The notes under the pieces: generated by a model
What the model was told of the DNA's origin: nothing
Seen by the model: the letters and a program-made list of their open reading frames with translations, nothing else
Database searches by the model: none
Part shown: positions 15,561-22,207 of the stretch, piece by piece
Position numbering within the stretch: position 1 is the stretch's first letter
Layout: each line of letters opens with the position of its first letter
Translations under genes and position numbers: made by a program
Source: JAIBBG01 sp043748015
GTDB lineage: Bacteria; Bacteroidota; Bacteroidia; Flavobacteriales_D; Sanyastnellaceae
Length of the DNA stretch: 23,854 bases
Direction: 5' to 3'
Assembly (NCBI GenBank): GCA_043748015.1
Contig: JAYTOA010000020.1
Coordinates: forward strand, 1 to 23,854

Positions 15561-16802
15561 ATGAAATTCATCACATCTGCTACGCAGGAAAATATTCGCA
15601 CCGCATGGAATGCCATAGGCAGTCAGAAGTTGCGCAGCTTTATTACTGTGAGCATTATCGCACTTGGAATAATGGCACTTGTTGCCATGATTACTGCTAC
15701 TGCTGCGCTTGAGCACAAGGTGAACACGGAGTTTTCGCGACTTGGCAGCAATACATTTACCATTCGCGGTGGTTGGCACGGCGGCAGAGACGGGGAGCGT
15801 GAGGTTCAAAATGAACCGGTCAGTTTTTATGAAGCAGAGAAATTCAAAGAGGAATTTGACTTCGACGCCATCGTATCCATTACCGCTCGCGGATCTTTCA
15901 ATGCTACCGTGAAATTTGGTAACGAAAAAACCAATCCCAACATTCGTGTAATAGGTTGCGATGCGCCCTATCTTCATCTTTCCGGATACAATATGTCGGA
16001 AGGAAGAAATTTTTCCGATTCTGAATTGACCAATGGTGCCAACGTCGTCATTCTTGGCGCTGACATCATCGAGAAACTTTTTCCAAATGGGAAACGAGCT
16101 GTTGGAAACGAAGTTTTTATTGGCAACTACAAGTATGAAGTCATCGGTGCATTGCTTTCGAAAGGAAATACGCTCGGAATGTCAGGCGATAGTCAGTGTC
16201 TTATTCCTGTAGGAAATGTGAGAAAAAATTTTGCTACGGACGATACGGAATACATGCTGAACATTCGTGTTGGCGATGTGGTACGTCTGGAAGAGGCCAT
16301 TAGCGAAGCTCACGGTGTGATGCGTGTTGTGAGGGGTGATAAACTTGGTGCAGATGATTCTTTTGAATTGCGGAAGAGCGATCAGTTTGCGAAGGATCTC
16401 AACGAACTGACGGCAAACATTACTGTCGGTGCTTCGATCATTGGATTGATCACGCTTCTTGGTGCTGCTATCGGACTTATGAATATCATGCTGGTGTCCG
16501 TGACGGAAAGAACGCGCGAAATTGGTGTGCGCAAAGCTGTCGGCGCTAGTTCAAAAACCATTCGATCTCAGTTTTTGATTGAAGCAATCATGATTGGTCA
16601 AATCGGTGGAATTATAGGAATTGTCCTCGGAATTCTTATGGGCAATATTGTTTCACTCGTTGTGAAAACAGATTTTACTATTCCCTGGGCGTGGATTGGT
16701 TTAGGTGTAACTATATGCTTAATCGTGAGTGTGGCGAGTGGTTATTATCCCGCTAAAAAAGCTGCAAGTCTTGATCCGATTGACGCTTTGAGGTACGAGT
16801 AA
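15561..16802 (+). CDS. ABC transporter permease, MacB/FtsX type
   Basis: Inner-membrane subunit of a type VII (mechanotransmission) ABC transporter; members export macrolides, lipoproteins, peptides or drive envelope processes (family knowledge). Seen: cytoplasmic lead ENIRTAWNAIGSQKLRSF, TM1 about residues 27-48, a large periplasmic MacB-type domain (about 50-275), then the FtsX domain with ITLLGAAIGLMNIMLVSVTERT, the signature TREIGVRKAVGAS and two more TM segments, ending PAKKAASLDPIDALRYE. Length 413 aa is normal. No ATPase gene is next to it; its partner must lie elsewhere. Convergent with the 188-aa gene, stop codons 3 nt apart. Confidence 0.93.
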   Translation: MKFITSATQENIRTAWNAIGSQKLRSFITVSIIALGIMALVAMITATAALEHKVNTEFSRLGSNTFTIRGGWHGGRDGEREVQNEPVSFYEAEKFKEEFDFDAIVSITARGSFNATVKFGNEKTNPNIRVIGCDAPYLHLSGYNMSEGRNFSDSELTNGANVVILGADIIEKLFPNGKRAVGNEVFIGNYKYEVIGALLSKGNTLGMSGDSQCLIPVGNVRKNFATDDTEYMLNIRVGDVVRLEEAISEAHGVMRVVRGDKLGADDSFELRKSDQFAKDLNELTANITVGASIIGLITLLGAAIGLMNIMLVSVTERTREIGVRKAVGASSKTIRSQFLIEAIMIGQIGGIIGIVLGILMGNIVSLVVKTDFTIPWAWIGLGVTICLIVSVASGYYPAKKAASLDPIDALRYE

Positions 16803-16805
16803 TAT

Positions 16806-17372
16806 TTAGCTCACTTTGAGCTTCTGAATTTTATCGATGCGAGCTAATTCAAGTTCTATCTCCCACGTTTGTTTTTCATCCAGTTCTTCTTTCTTTAATG
16901 CCAACAATAGTTTGCCGGTGTCAATGATTTCTCTGGTATTCACTTCTTCCGGCAATGCCTCGCTGAATTCGTTGAATAACATTCGAAACAATACCATGTA
17001 ATAGTCTTGTGTAATGATGAACGATTGAACAATCTTCATCAACTGATGAAACGATGTGCAATTCATCAAGGTCAGTTTTAATACGCTGATATGACTTTCA
17101 TACTGCTCAATAAAATCAATTCTATTCGCAGGACTTGCAGACCAAAGTTCTTGTGTTTCGGCTTGTTTGATTTCACCATCCAACAGAACATATTCTGCAA
17201 GCGTTAAATATTGCAGGTTCTGCATTTTTTTAGTAAGCAATGTTGGCACCATATACTTCTGAAGTATGTCGTTTTTTAGAGCGAACAACTTTTCTTCTAT
17301 AGCCGTGCGAACGTCTTGTAAGTCGTCAGTTCCGGTGACCCCAAACGCTATGTAGGCATCTTTTTTTTCCAT
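16806..17372 (-). CDS. Uncharacterised, mostly helical 188-aa protein
   Basis: Not recognised. The sequence begins MEKKDAYIAFGVTGTDDLQD, has no signal peptide or membrane segment, and is predicted by eye to be largely alpha-helical with many charged and Leu/Met residues (for example VRTAIEEKLFALKNDILQKY and the C-terminal Glu/Lys-rich helices). It is therefore likely cytoplasmic. A degenerate J-like or other helical adaptor fold is possible but unsupported. The ATG is preceded after only 4 nt by TAGGTTTG, a perfect -7 box, which implies a leaderless mRNA. It is convergent with the permease gene and divergent from the TlpA-like gene, with no operon partner. Confidence 0.75.
   Translation of the reverse strand: MEKKDAYIAFGVTGTDDLQDVRTAIEEKLFALKNDILQKYMVPTLLTKKMQNLQYLTLAEYVLLDGEIKQAETQELWSASPANRIDFIEQYESHISVLKLTLMNCTSFHQLMKIVQSFIITQDYYMVLFRMLFNEFSEALPEEVNTREIIDTGKLLLALKKEELDEKQTWEIELELARIDKIQKLKVS
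16808..16822. terminator. Small hairpin between convergent genes
   Basis: Perfect 6-bp arms AGCTCA and TGAGCT around CTT, overlapping the last codons of the minus-strand gene and 6 nt after the permease stop. No T run, so any terminator role is weak. Confidence 0.25.
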
Positions 17373-17376
17373 GCGT

Positions 17377-17384
17377 CAAACCTA
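17377..17384 (-). promoter_or_regulatory. -7 promoter box of the 188-aa gene
   Basis: TAGGTTTG on the minus strand, perfect TAnnTTTG, ending 4 nt before the ATG. Transcription would start at or within a few bases of the start codon. Confidence 0.45.
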
Positions 17385-17481
17385 TACGCGAAAGCTAGGA
17401 TTTTGGTTTGACAGGAATGAATTTTTAATCTTCTTTTATTGCATAGAAATGTTAAGTGCCAACGCTGTGATATTGCGGTTC

Positions 17482-17489
17482 TATATTTG
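17482..17489 (+). promoter_or_regulatory. -7 promoter box of the TlpA-like gene
   Basis: TATATTTG, perfect TAnnTTTG, ending 8 nt before the ATG at 17498. No convincing -33 box. Confidence 0.5.
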
Positions 17490-17497
17490 TCCTCTTC

Positions 17498-18934
17498 ATG
17501 AAAAAAATCTCCATAGCAATGAATTTACTCGTGCTCGCCATCGCTTCTGTGATGACGCTCAATAGTTGTGACAGTAATAGCAAAACCGCTGAATCCAAAT
17601 CCCAGATGGTTGATTCATCTGCTGAAAATGGATTGGTGAATGGTATCACTGATGCCAACAAAGGTTCGCGTACGGGCAACGTGGAAGTGAAAGGAGCGAT
17701 GATCATTTATAAAGAGGGCAAACTTTACTTGTGGTCAACACAAGGTAAAACCACGTTTCTGAAAGACAGCACCACAGTGAGCAATTACCTTTTCTCTTTT
17801 GGTAATAAAGCATACGACCAAGGAATTTATATGTTGGGAACGGCAGAAAAGAACATGTGTCCGGTCATCATCAATCCTTCCGAACCTGTTTGCGAAATTG
17901 GTTTTCGCACGATGCAATTTGAGTCGAGTTTGTATGCGATCAACTCTAAGGAAAATGAAGGATGGGCAACATACATGTCGAAGGAGCCTGCATTGTTGAA
18001 AGCCATCAAAGATGCGAAGGTGGGTGCTGCAAAGTCTCCGGGAATGAAGGCGCAGTTCGAGCAACAAGGGGTAGCAAAGGAAACCGAACTGCTTCAATTG
18101 CAGGTTTCACTCATCAAAGAATATCCGAATACGCATCTCGCAAAAATTCTCACATGGAAACAAGAACCAAATAAGACAGACATCAAAACGTATTGGGACA
18201 ATATCGACTTCAGCGATGAAAGCGTGGTGAGAAGTAAAGTCCTTACAGATCGCATTGAAAGTTTTATGCGTTCTTTCTCTAAAGGTGAGGAAAGTGGTTT
18301 TATCAATTGCATCGCGACTGTTGCTGAAAAAGCAAAAGCAAACGACAGAGTGCTTGAATTTTCGCTCAACCAAATGCTCACAGGTTTTTATGAAAGCGGT
18401 ATGGAAAATATAAGCGCTTATATCATCGATAATTATGTAAATGGTGATGCATGTGGCGATGCGGATTTGAGTAATATCATCAAGAGCACCGCAGAAAGCA
18501 TTCAGAATCTTAGTGTCGGAAAAACGCCGCCGAATATTTCGCTCACAGGATTGGATGGAAAAAATGTTGACCTCTATTCAATCACAAAAAAGAACAAGTA
18601 CACGCTCGTGATGTTCTGGAGTAGCTGGTGTGAGCACTGTAAAGGCGAAGCTCCGGATGTCAATGCCTGTTACAAACTATGGCATGCAAAAGGTTTTGAG
18701 ATCATCGGTGTTTCCATCGACAGAAACAAGATCATGTGGGACAATGCCGTGAAGGAACGCGGTTTCACTTTTCCCAATGTCTGTGGAATGGCCGAGTATC
18801 AATCGCCGGTTGCGAAGGACTATCGCGTAACGCGCACGCCAACTTTTTTCCTGCTTGACAGCAACAAACAAATTGTGTTGAAGCCAAAAGGCATTCGAGA
18901 AGCGCAGGCTTATCTGGCGGCGCATTTGAAGTAA
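17498..18934 (+). CDS. TlpA-like thioredoxin-domain lipoprotein
   Basis: Envelope thiol-disulfide protein, probably anchored by lipid and facing the periplasm. Seen: N-terminal MKKISIAMNLLVLAIASVMT followed by LNSCDS, a lipobox-like site with Cys24; a beta-rich N-terminal domain (about residues 60-135) resembling the DUF4369 class; a helical middle; and a C-terminal TlpA/AhpC-like thioredoxin fold (about 340-478) beginning VGKTPPNISLTGLDGKNVDL, with active site WCEHC (Cys378, Cys381) and cis-Pro in TRTPTFFLLD. Length 478 aa matches Bacteroidota TlpA-like lipoproteins with an N-terminal extension (family knowledge). Partner unknown; no cytochrome or DsbD gene adjoins. Confidence 0.9.
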   Translation: MKKISIAMNLLVLAIASVMTLNSCDSNSKTAESKSQMVDSSAENGLVNGITDANKGSRTGNVEVKGAMIIYKEGKLYLWSTQGKTTFLKDSTTVSNYLFSFGNKAYDQGIYMLGTAEKNMCPVIINPSEPVCEIGFRTMQFESSLYAINSKENEGWATYMSKEPALLKAIKDAKVGAAKSPGMKAQFEQQGVAKETELLQLQVSLIKEYPNTHLAKILTWKQEPNKTDIKTYWDNIDFSDESVVRSKVLTDRIESFMRSFSKGEESGFINCIATVAEKAKANDRVLEFSLNQMLTGFYESGMENISAYIIDNYVNGDACGDADLSNIIKSTAESIQNLSVGKTPPNISLTGLDGKNVDLYSITKKNKYTLVMFWSSWCEHCKGEAPDVNACYKLWHAKGFEIIGVSIDRNKIMWDNAVKERGFTFPNVCGMAEYQSPVAKDYRVTRTPTFFLLDSNKQIVLKPKGIREAQAYLAAHLK

Positions 18935-18986
18935 TTATTTGCTTTGACGGCTTAGTTATTTACGACTTGAAAGTACACCATGAATC

Positions 18987-19016
18987 TTGCATAGTTACCA
19001 GATTATGGTAACTTTG
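18987..19016 (+). promoter_or_regulatory. Promoter with embedded operator of the toxin-antitoxin operon
   Basis: TTG (18987-18989), exactly 19 nt, TAACTTTG (19009-19016): both boxes match the Bacteroidota consensus. A perfect palindrome, arms AGTTACCA (18993-19000) and TGGTAACT (19006-19013) around GATTA, fills the spacer and overlaps the -7 box. This is where a ribbon-helix-helix antitoxin would bind to repress its own operon. Confidence 0.8.
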
Positions 19017-19026
19017 TAAAAAAAAA

Positions 19027-19275
19027 ATGGGCAAGAATACATCCATCTCATTGGGCAATCACTTTGAATCCTTTGTTGAATTTTCAATAAATCAGGGCCG
19101 TTTCAGCAATGCAAGTGAGGTTATCAGGGCAGGGTTGCGGCTGCTGGAAGAAGAAGAAGGACGCCTTATTGCATTGAAACAAGCTGTGTCCGACGGACTT
19201 GAAAGTGGCACTGCAAAAAACTTTGATCCCAAGAAGCATCTTACTTCATTAAAGAGTAAAAGGAAGAATGGCTAA
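19027..19275 (+). CDS. ParD-like antitoxin (ribbon-helix-helix)
   Basis: Antitoxin of a type II toxin-antitoxin pair, expected to neutralise the ParE-like toxin and repress the operon. Seen: N-terminal NTSISLGNHFESFVEF, the beta strand and first helix of a CopG/ParD-type RHH domain; GRFSNASEVIRAGLRLLEEEE, the hallmark second helix; and a basic, low-complexity C-tail (KKHLTSLKSKRKNG) that would wrap the toxin. Length 82 aa is typical. Its last 8 nt overlap the toxin gene. The ATG follows an A run 10 nt after the -7 box. Confidence 0.93.
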   Translation: MGKNTSISLGNHFESFVEFSINQGRFSNASEVIRAGLRLLEEEEGRLIALKQAVSDGLESGTAKNFDPKKHLTSLKSKRKNG

Positions 19276-19567
19276 GTTTCAACTTACCAATAAAGCTGTT
19301 GAAGATCTGGCTGATATTTGGGAATACACTTATGACACTTGGTCTGAAAGACAAGCCAACAAATACTACACTCTTTTGCTTCAGGCTTGCCAAGAAATTT
19401 CCAATGATCCAAACAAGGGAAAAGCGTATGACGAAGTTGCGCAAGGAATGATGGGCTATCTCGCATACCGCCACTTTGTTATGTATAGAAAAATATCGTC
19501 AAATGAAATTCTAATTATTAGAATTCTGCATAGTCAAATGGATTTAAAAAGCAAGAACACTGAATAA
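19268..19567 (+). CDS. ParE/RelE-superfamily toxin
   Basis: Small toxin of the RelE/ParE fold. Seen: FQLTNKAVEDLADIWEYT at the start, the usual ParE opening (KAxxDLxxIWxYT); SERQANKYYTLLLQACQEIS helix; then the beta-sheet core with MGYLAYRHFVMYRKISSNEILIIRILHSQMD. The Arg-Ile-Leu-His segment near the C-terminus is typical for ParE. Length 99 aa is normal. ParE proteins that are characterised poison DNA gyrase, but gyrase as target is family knowledge, not shown here. Overlap of 8 nt with the antitoxin gene indicates coupled translation. No frameshift or damage is visible. Confidence 0.93.
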   Translation: MAKFQLTNKAVEDLADIWEYTYDTWSERQANKYYTLLLQACQEISNDPNKGKAYDEVAQGMMGYLAYRHFVMYRKISSNEILIIRILHSQMDLKSKNTE

Positions 19568-19663
19568 ACCGCACTTAACAGTACTTATATGTATTGCGAC
19601 TTATCCTCCGATCAAGCAAAGAAATATTATCAATTGCACCTGTCATGATGTTCTTTTGTAGGG

Positions 19664-20518
19664 ATGAAAACGCTTCCTGAAAAAGATCAAATCAAAATCC
19701 ACGGGCACAGAGGATGGCGCGGACGTTATCCTGAGAATACCATCTACGCACTTTCTGCAGCTACCAAACTCGGGGTTGATGCATTAGAGATTGATGTGGT
19801 GATGATGAAGAACGGAGAGATTCTCGTGTCTCACGATCCTTACATGCACCGCGAAATTTGCAGCCGACCCGACGGCATGGAAATCAACTCATCAGAAGAA
19901 TTTCTCTTCAACATTTATGAGATGACGCCTGACGCGGTGAAGACTTTTCCTTGTGGCGCATTTCCACATCCGCGTTTCCCGAAACAAAAGCAAATCCCGG
20001 GATTGTACAAACCAATGCTAGGTGAAGCCGTGAAGGCCATACGTGAACTGTCATGGCTACTTGGCAGAAAAGAACCACTATGGAATATTGAGATAAAAAG
20101 TCAACCTGATTGGGACTTTGTTTTTCAACCCGAACCTGTTGAATATGTGCAGCAATTTCTCGCTGAATTTGAATTGCTCAACCTCTCTGACAATTGTATC
20201 ATTCAAAGTTTTGATGATCGCATCCTGCGCGAGCTTCACACACGCGCGCCTCACCTGAAACTCGTCTATCTCCGATATCCGCATTCACAAGATCCAAAAA
20301 CTGAAATCGATTTGCTCGGTTTTGTTCCATTCGGTTACAGTCCTCACTTCGAAATTGTAAATATTGAAACAGTGGAATACTGCCGCTTACACAACATCGA
20401 ACTCATCACCTGGACTGTCAACGAAACTGCGGACCTACAAAGAATGATGAAACTCGGCGTGCGGCATATCATAACGGATTATCCGGATGTGGCTCTTGAA
20501 ATGCGGGGAGGATTATAG
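19664..20518 (+). CDS. Glycerophosphodiester phosphodiesterase (GDPD family)
   Basis: Hydrolyses glycerophosphodiesters to glycerol 3-phosphate and an alcohol. Seen: catalytic opening IHGHRGWRGRYPENT with His15 and Arg16, metal ligands Glu42 and Asp44 in ALEIDVVMM, second catalytic His57 in VSHDPYM, substrate-side NIEIKS (Glu), and the C-terminal ITWTVNETADLQRMMKLGVRHIITDYPD, the classic GDPD ending. Length 284 aa fits. No signal peptide is visible, so it looks cytoplasmic. Its stop codon TAG opens the GG-anchored array of composite element B. No operon partner. Confidence 0.93.
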   Translation: MKTLPEKDQIKIHGHRGWRGRYPENTIYALSAATKLGVDALEIDVVMMKNGEILVSHDPYMHREICSRPDGMEINSSEEFLFNIYEMTPDAVKTFPCGAFPHPRFPKQKQIPGLYKPMLGEAVKAIRELSWLLGRKEPLWNIEIKSQPDWDFVFQPEPVEYVQQFLAEFELLNLSDNCIIQSFDDRILRELHTRAPHLKLVYLRYPHSQDPKTEIDLLGFVPFGYSPHFEIVNIETVEYCRLHNIELITWTVNETADLQRMMKLGVRHIITDYPDVALEMRGGL

Positions 20519-20749
20519 GGGTAAAGGATTGTGGGATTGCAGGGAGCGCGGGCGGCGTTTAGTTGTTGAATAAACGGTCAGCATGTAATCATCAGTAGTC
20601 AGTCCGCGGAGGGCGCGCTTCGACACTCATATCTCTTTTCTCACACTCACACTTTTAAAAAAAAAGTGTGAGTGTGAGTGTGAGATTTGAGAAGACGCTT
20701 TTAAGCAACTAGCGCAGCCAATAACCTAGTAACCCAATAACCCAATTAC
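20516..20749. repeat. Composite intergenic degenerate-repeat element, copy B
   Basis: From the TAG stop of the phosphodiesterase: GG-anchored 8-mers GGATTGTG, GGATTGCA, GGGAGCGC (20526-20549) and GGCGGC; GGTCAGC (20576-20582); AGTAGTCAGTCCGCG (20594-20608); a large hairpin (20640-20684); and four tandem 8-mers near CCAATAAC (20718-20749). Read on the minus strand the order of blocks equals copy A at 13084-13393. The last 8-mer abuts the stop codon of the minus-strand T9SS gene. Confidence 0.75.
20640..20697 (+). repeat. TGTGAG-unit hairpin H1
   Basis: Arms 20640-20656 and 20662-20678 pair perfectly over 17 bp (CTCACACTCACACTTTT on the left), loop AAAAA, with one further TGTGAG unit. The tail TGTGAGATTTGAGAAGACG (20679-20697) matches 22818-22836 at 17 of 19 positions. 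Confidence 0.85.
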
Positions 20750-22206
20750 TAATGCCTGATGACGACTTTCTCACTCGCCACCACCTCGCCATCCAATGAA
20801 AGATTGAGCAAGTAAATACCGGTTGGCAGTGTAGCACTATTCATCATCCATGTATTGCCGCTTTCGCGGATAGTGGTGCAGTAAATTTCTTTGCCTTGCA
20901 AATCGTAGAGTATCATTTCGCAATTGTGCAGGTTTTTCGATTCAACAAACACATTGATGAATTCATCCGCAGGATTGGGATAGATGCGCATTGCGGCGAG
21001 CTTATCCGCTTCGATGATTCCCACTTCGCAACCGGGGATGAGACAACCCATGCTGTCGAGTTTGAGTGCCCAAATACCGGATGATAAATCACTCGTTGTT
21101 TCGATAAGGCCAGTTAACAAAAATCCATTGTCGGTCGTGTGGACAACATCGCTGGCCCACACCCATACGTCTTCCATCTGTTGGTATTTGCGGTACCACA
21201 TCTCATTCCCTTCGGCATCAATACGGCAGATATAACCATACAACGACCATGAAGATCTATCAGCACCACAAAACACAAAACCACCATCGGGCATTTGTTT
21301 GATGGCATACACCCAGCAATCAGGTCCTTCTTCGCCGAAAAATTTTGTCCAAGCGAAAATGCCATTGGCGTTGATTTTGGTAATTTGCGAGCGCGCGTGA
21401 TATTGATACGCATTCTGATCCATTCCGCCAAAAATGTAGTTGCCATCTGCAGTGTTGCAAACCATTGCAAATAAATTATCGTACCCATCGCCTTCATATT
21501 TCCTCCAGATTTGATTACCGAGGCTATCGGTCTTGATAACCATGTGGTCCCAATTATCTCCAATTTTTACACCACCCAAAATGTAACCTCCATCAGGTGT
21601 CGCAACGGCACTCACCAGATTTAACGAGACGTCCGCTTGCTGTGTGTACAAATAATTCTTGCGCCAAAGGAAATTTCCTTCATTGTCGAATTTTAATAGC
21701 AATGCGGACGTTGCTGTTCCACCAACTGGAAAATATGATCCACAGGCCACAATGCCATCCCAGACTTTTAGTGCTTTGTATAAATACACCTCCTCACCAA
21801 TTGGAGCATCATAAATTTTCGTCCAGAGTGTATCGCCGTGTTCATCAAACCTGATGATTTCTCCTTGAACAATTGAAGTAGGAGTTGCATAATAGTTACC
21901 ACATGAAACAAACCCACCTTCGAAATGGTCAAAATTCCCATAGTAACCCAAATAAAGCTGGACAGAATCACTGTGAATGGTCGATTGACTCAGTATATCT
22001 CCATTTTCATCAACCCTAATATTCCCACCTCGAATATTGCTCATAGAATCCAGGTACGCCGAAAAAAAAATGTAAGCGTCACTGGTTTGAAAACAGTTTC
22101 TCCCTTCGCTATTTATCGCTTCAGAAAATGTTAGCCGCTTATTAAAAGTCTGACCCGACGAAAACATTGCAAGACCAATCAAAAAGAAAAGAAATAATGC
22201 CTTCAT
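20749..22206 (-). CDS. T9SS-exported protein with repeat (propeller-like) body and type A sorting domain
   Basis: Predicted extracellular or cell-surface protein. Seen: signal peptide MKALFLFFLIGLAMFSSGQ; a body of about 380 residues with recurrent units of the form GGFxxCG / DGGYILGG / ADGNYIFGG plus W(R/T)K, each about 50-60 residues, suggesting a beta-propeller of the kind in Bacteroidota SBBP-like or Kelch-like proteins; then a C-terminal T9SS sorting domain starting RIYPNPADEFINVFV and ending LPTGIYLLNLSLDGEVV...KVVIRH. Length 485 aa with ATG at 22204-22206. The frame is open to 22287 but that lead overlaps the upstream gene and is not signal-like. It follows the truncated T9SS remnant with a 1-nt gap (TGA, A, ATG). 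Ligand or activity unknown. Confidence 0.88.
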   Translation of the reverse strand: MKALFLFFLIGLAMFSSGQTFNKRLTFSEAINSEGRNCFQTSDAYIFFSAYLDSMSNIRGGNIRVDENGDILSQSTIHSDSVQLYLGYYGNFDHFEGGFVSCGNYYATPTSIVQGEIIRFDEHGDTLWTKIYDAPIGEEVYLYKALKVWDGIVACGSYFPVGGTATSALLLKFDNEGNFLWRKNYLYTQQADVSLNLVSAVATPDGGYILGGVKIGDNWDHMVIKTDSLGNQIWRKYEGDGYDNLFAMVCNTADGNYIFGGMDQNAYQYHARSQITKINANGIFAWTKFFGEEGPDCWVYAIKQMPDGGFVFCGADRSSWSLYGYICRIDAEGNEMWYRKYQQMEDVWVWASDVVHTTDNGFLLTGLIETTSDLSSGIWALKLDSMGCLIPGCEVGIIEADKLAAMRIYPNPADEFINVFVESKNLHNCEMILYDLQGKEIYCTTIRESGNTWMMNSATLPTGIYLLNLSLDGEVVASEKVVIRH

Positions 22207-22207
22207 T

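Noticed and set aside
20640..20684. Hairpin H1 as simple terminator of the phosphodiesterase gene
   Set aside because: It lies over 120 nt after the stop, has no T run after the stem on the plus strand, and has a related copy elsewhere that is not at a gene end. A terminator role is not excluded, but it is not the simplest reading.
13084..20749. Inverted copies A and B as ends of a 7-kb composite transposon
   Set aside because: The genes between are housekeeping or ordinary, no transposase or recombinase is among them, and the copies are part of a wider repeat family.
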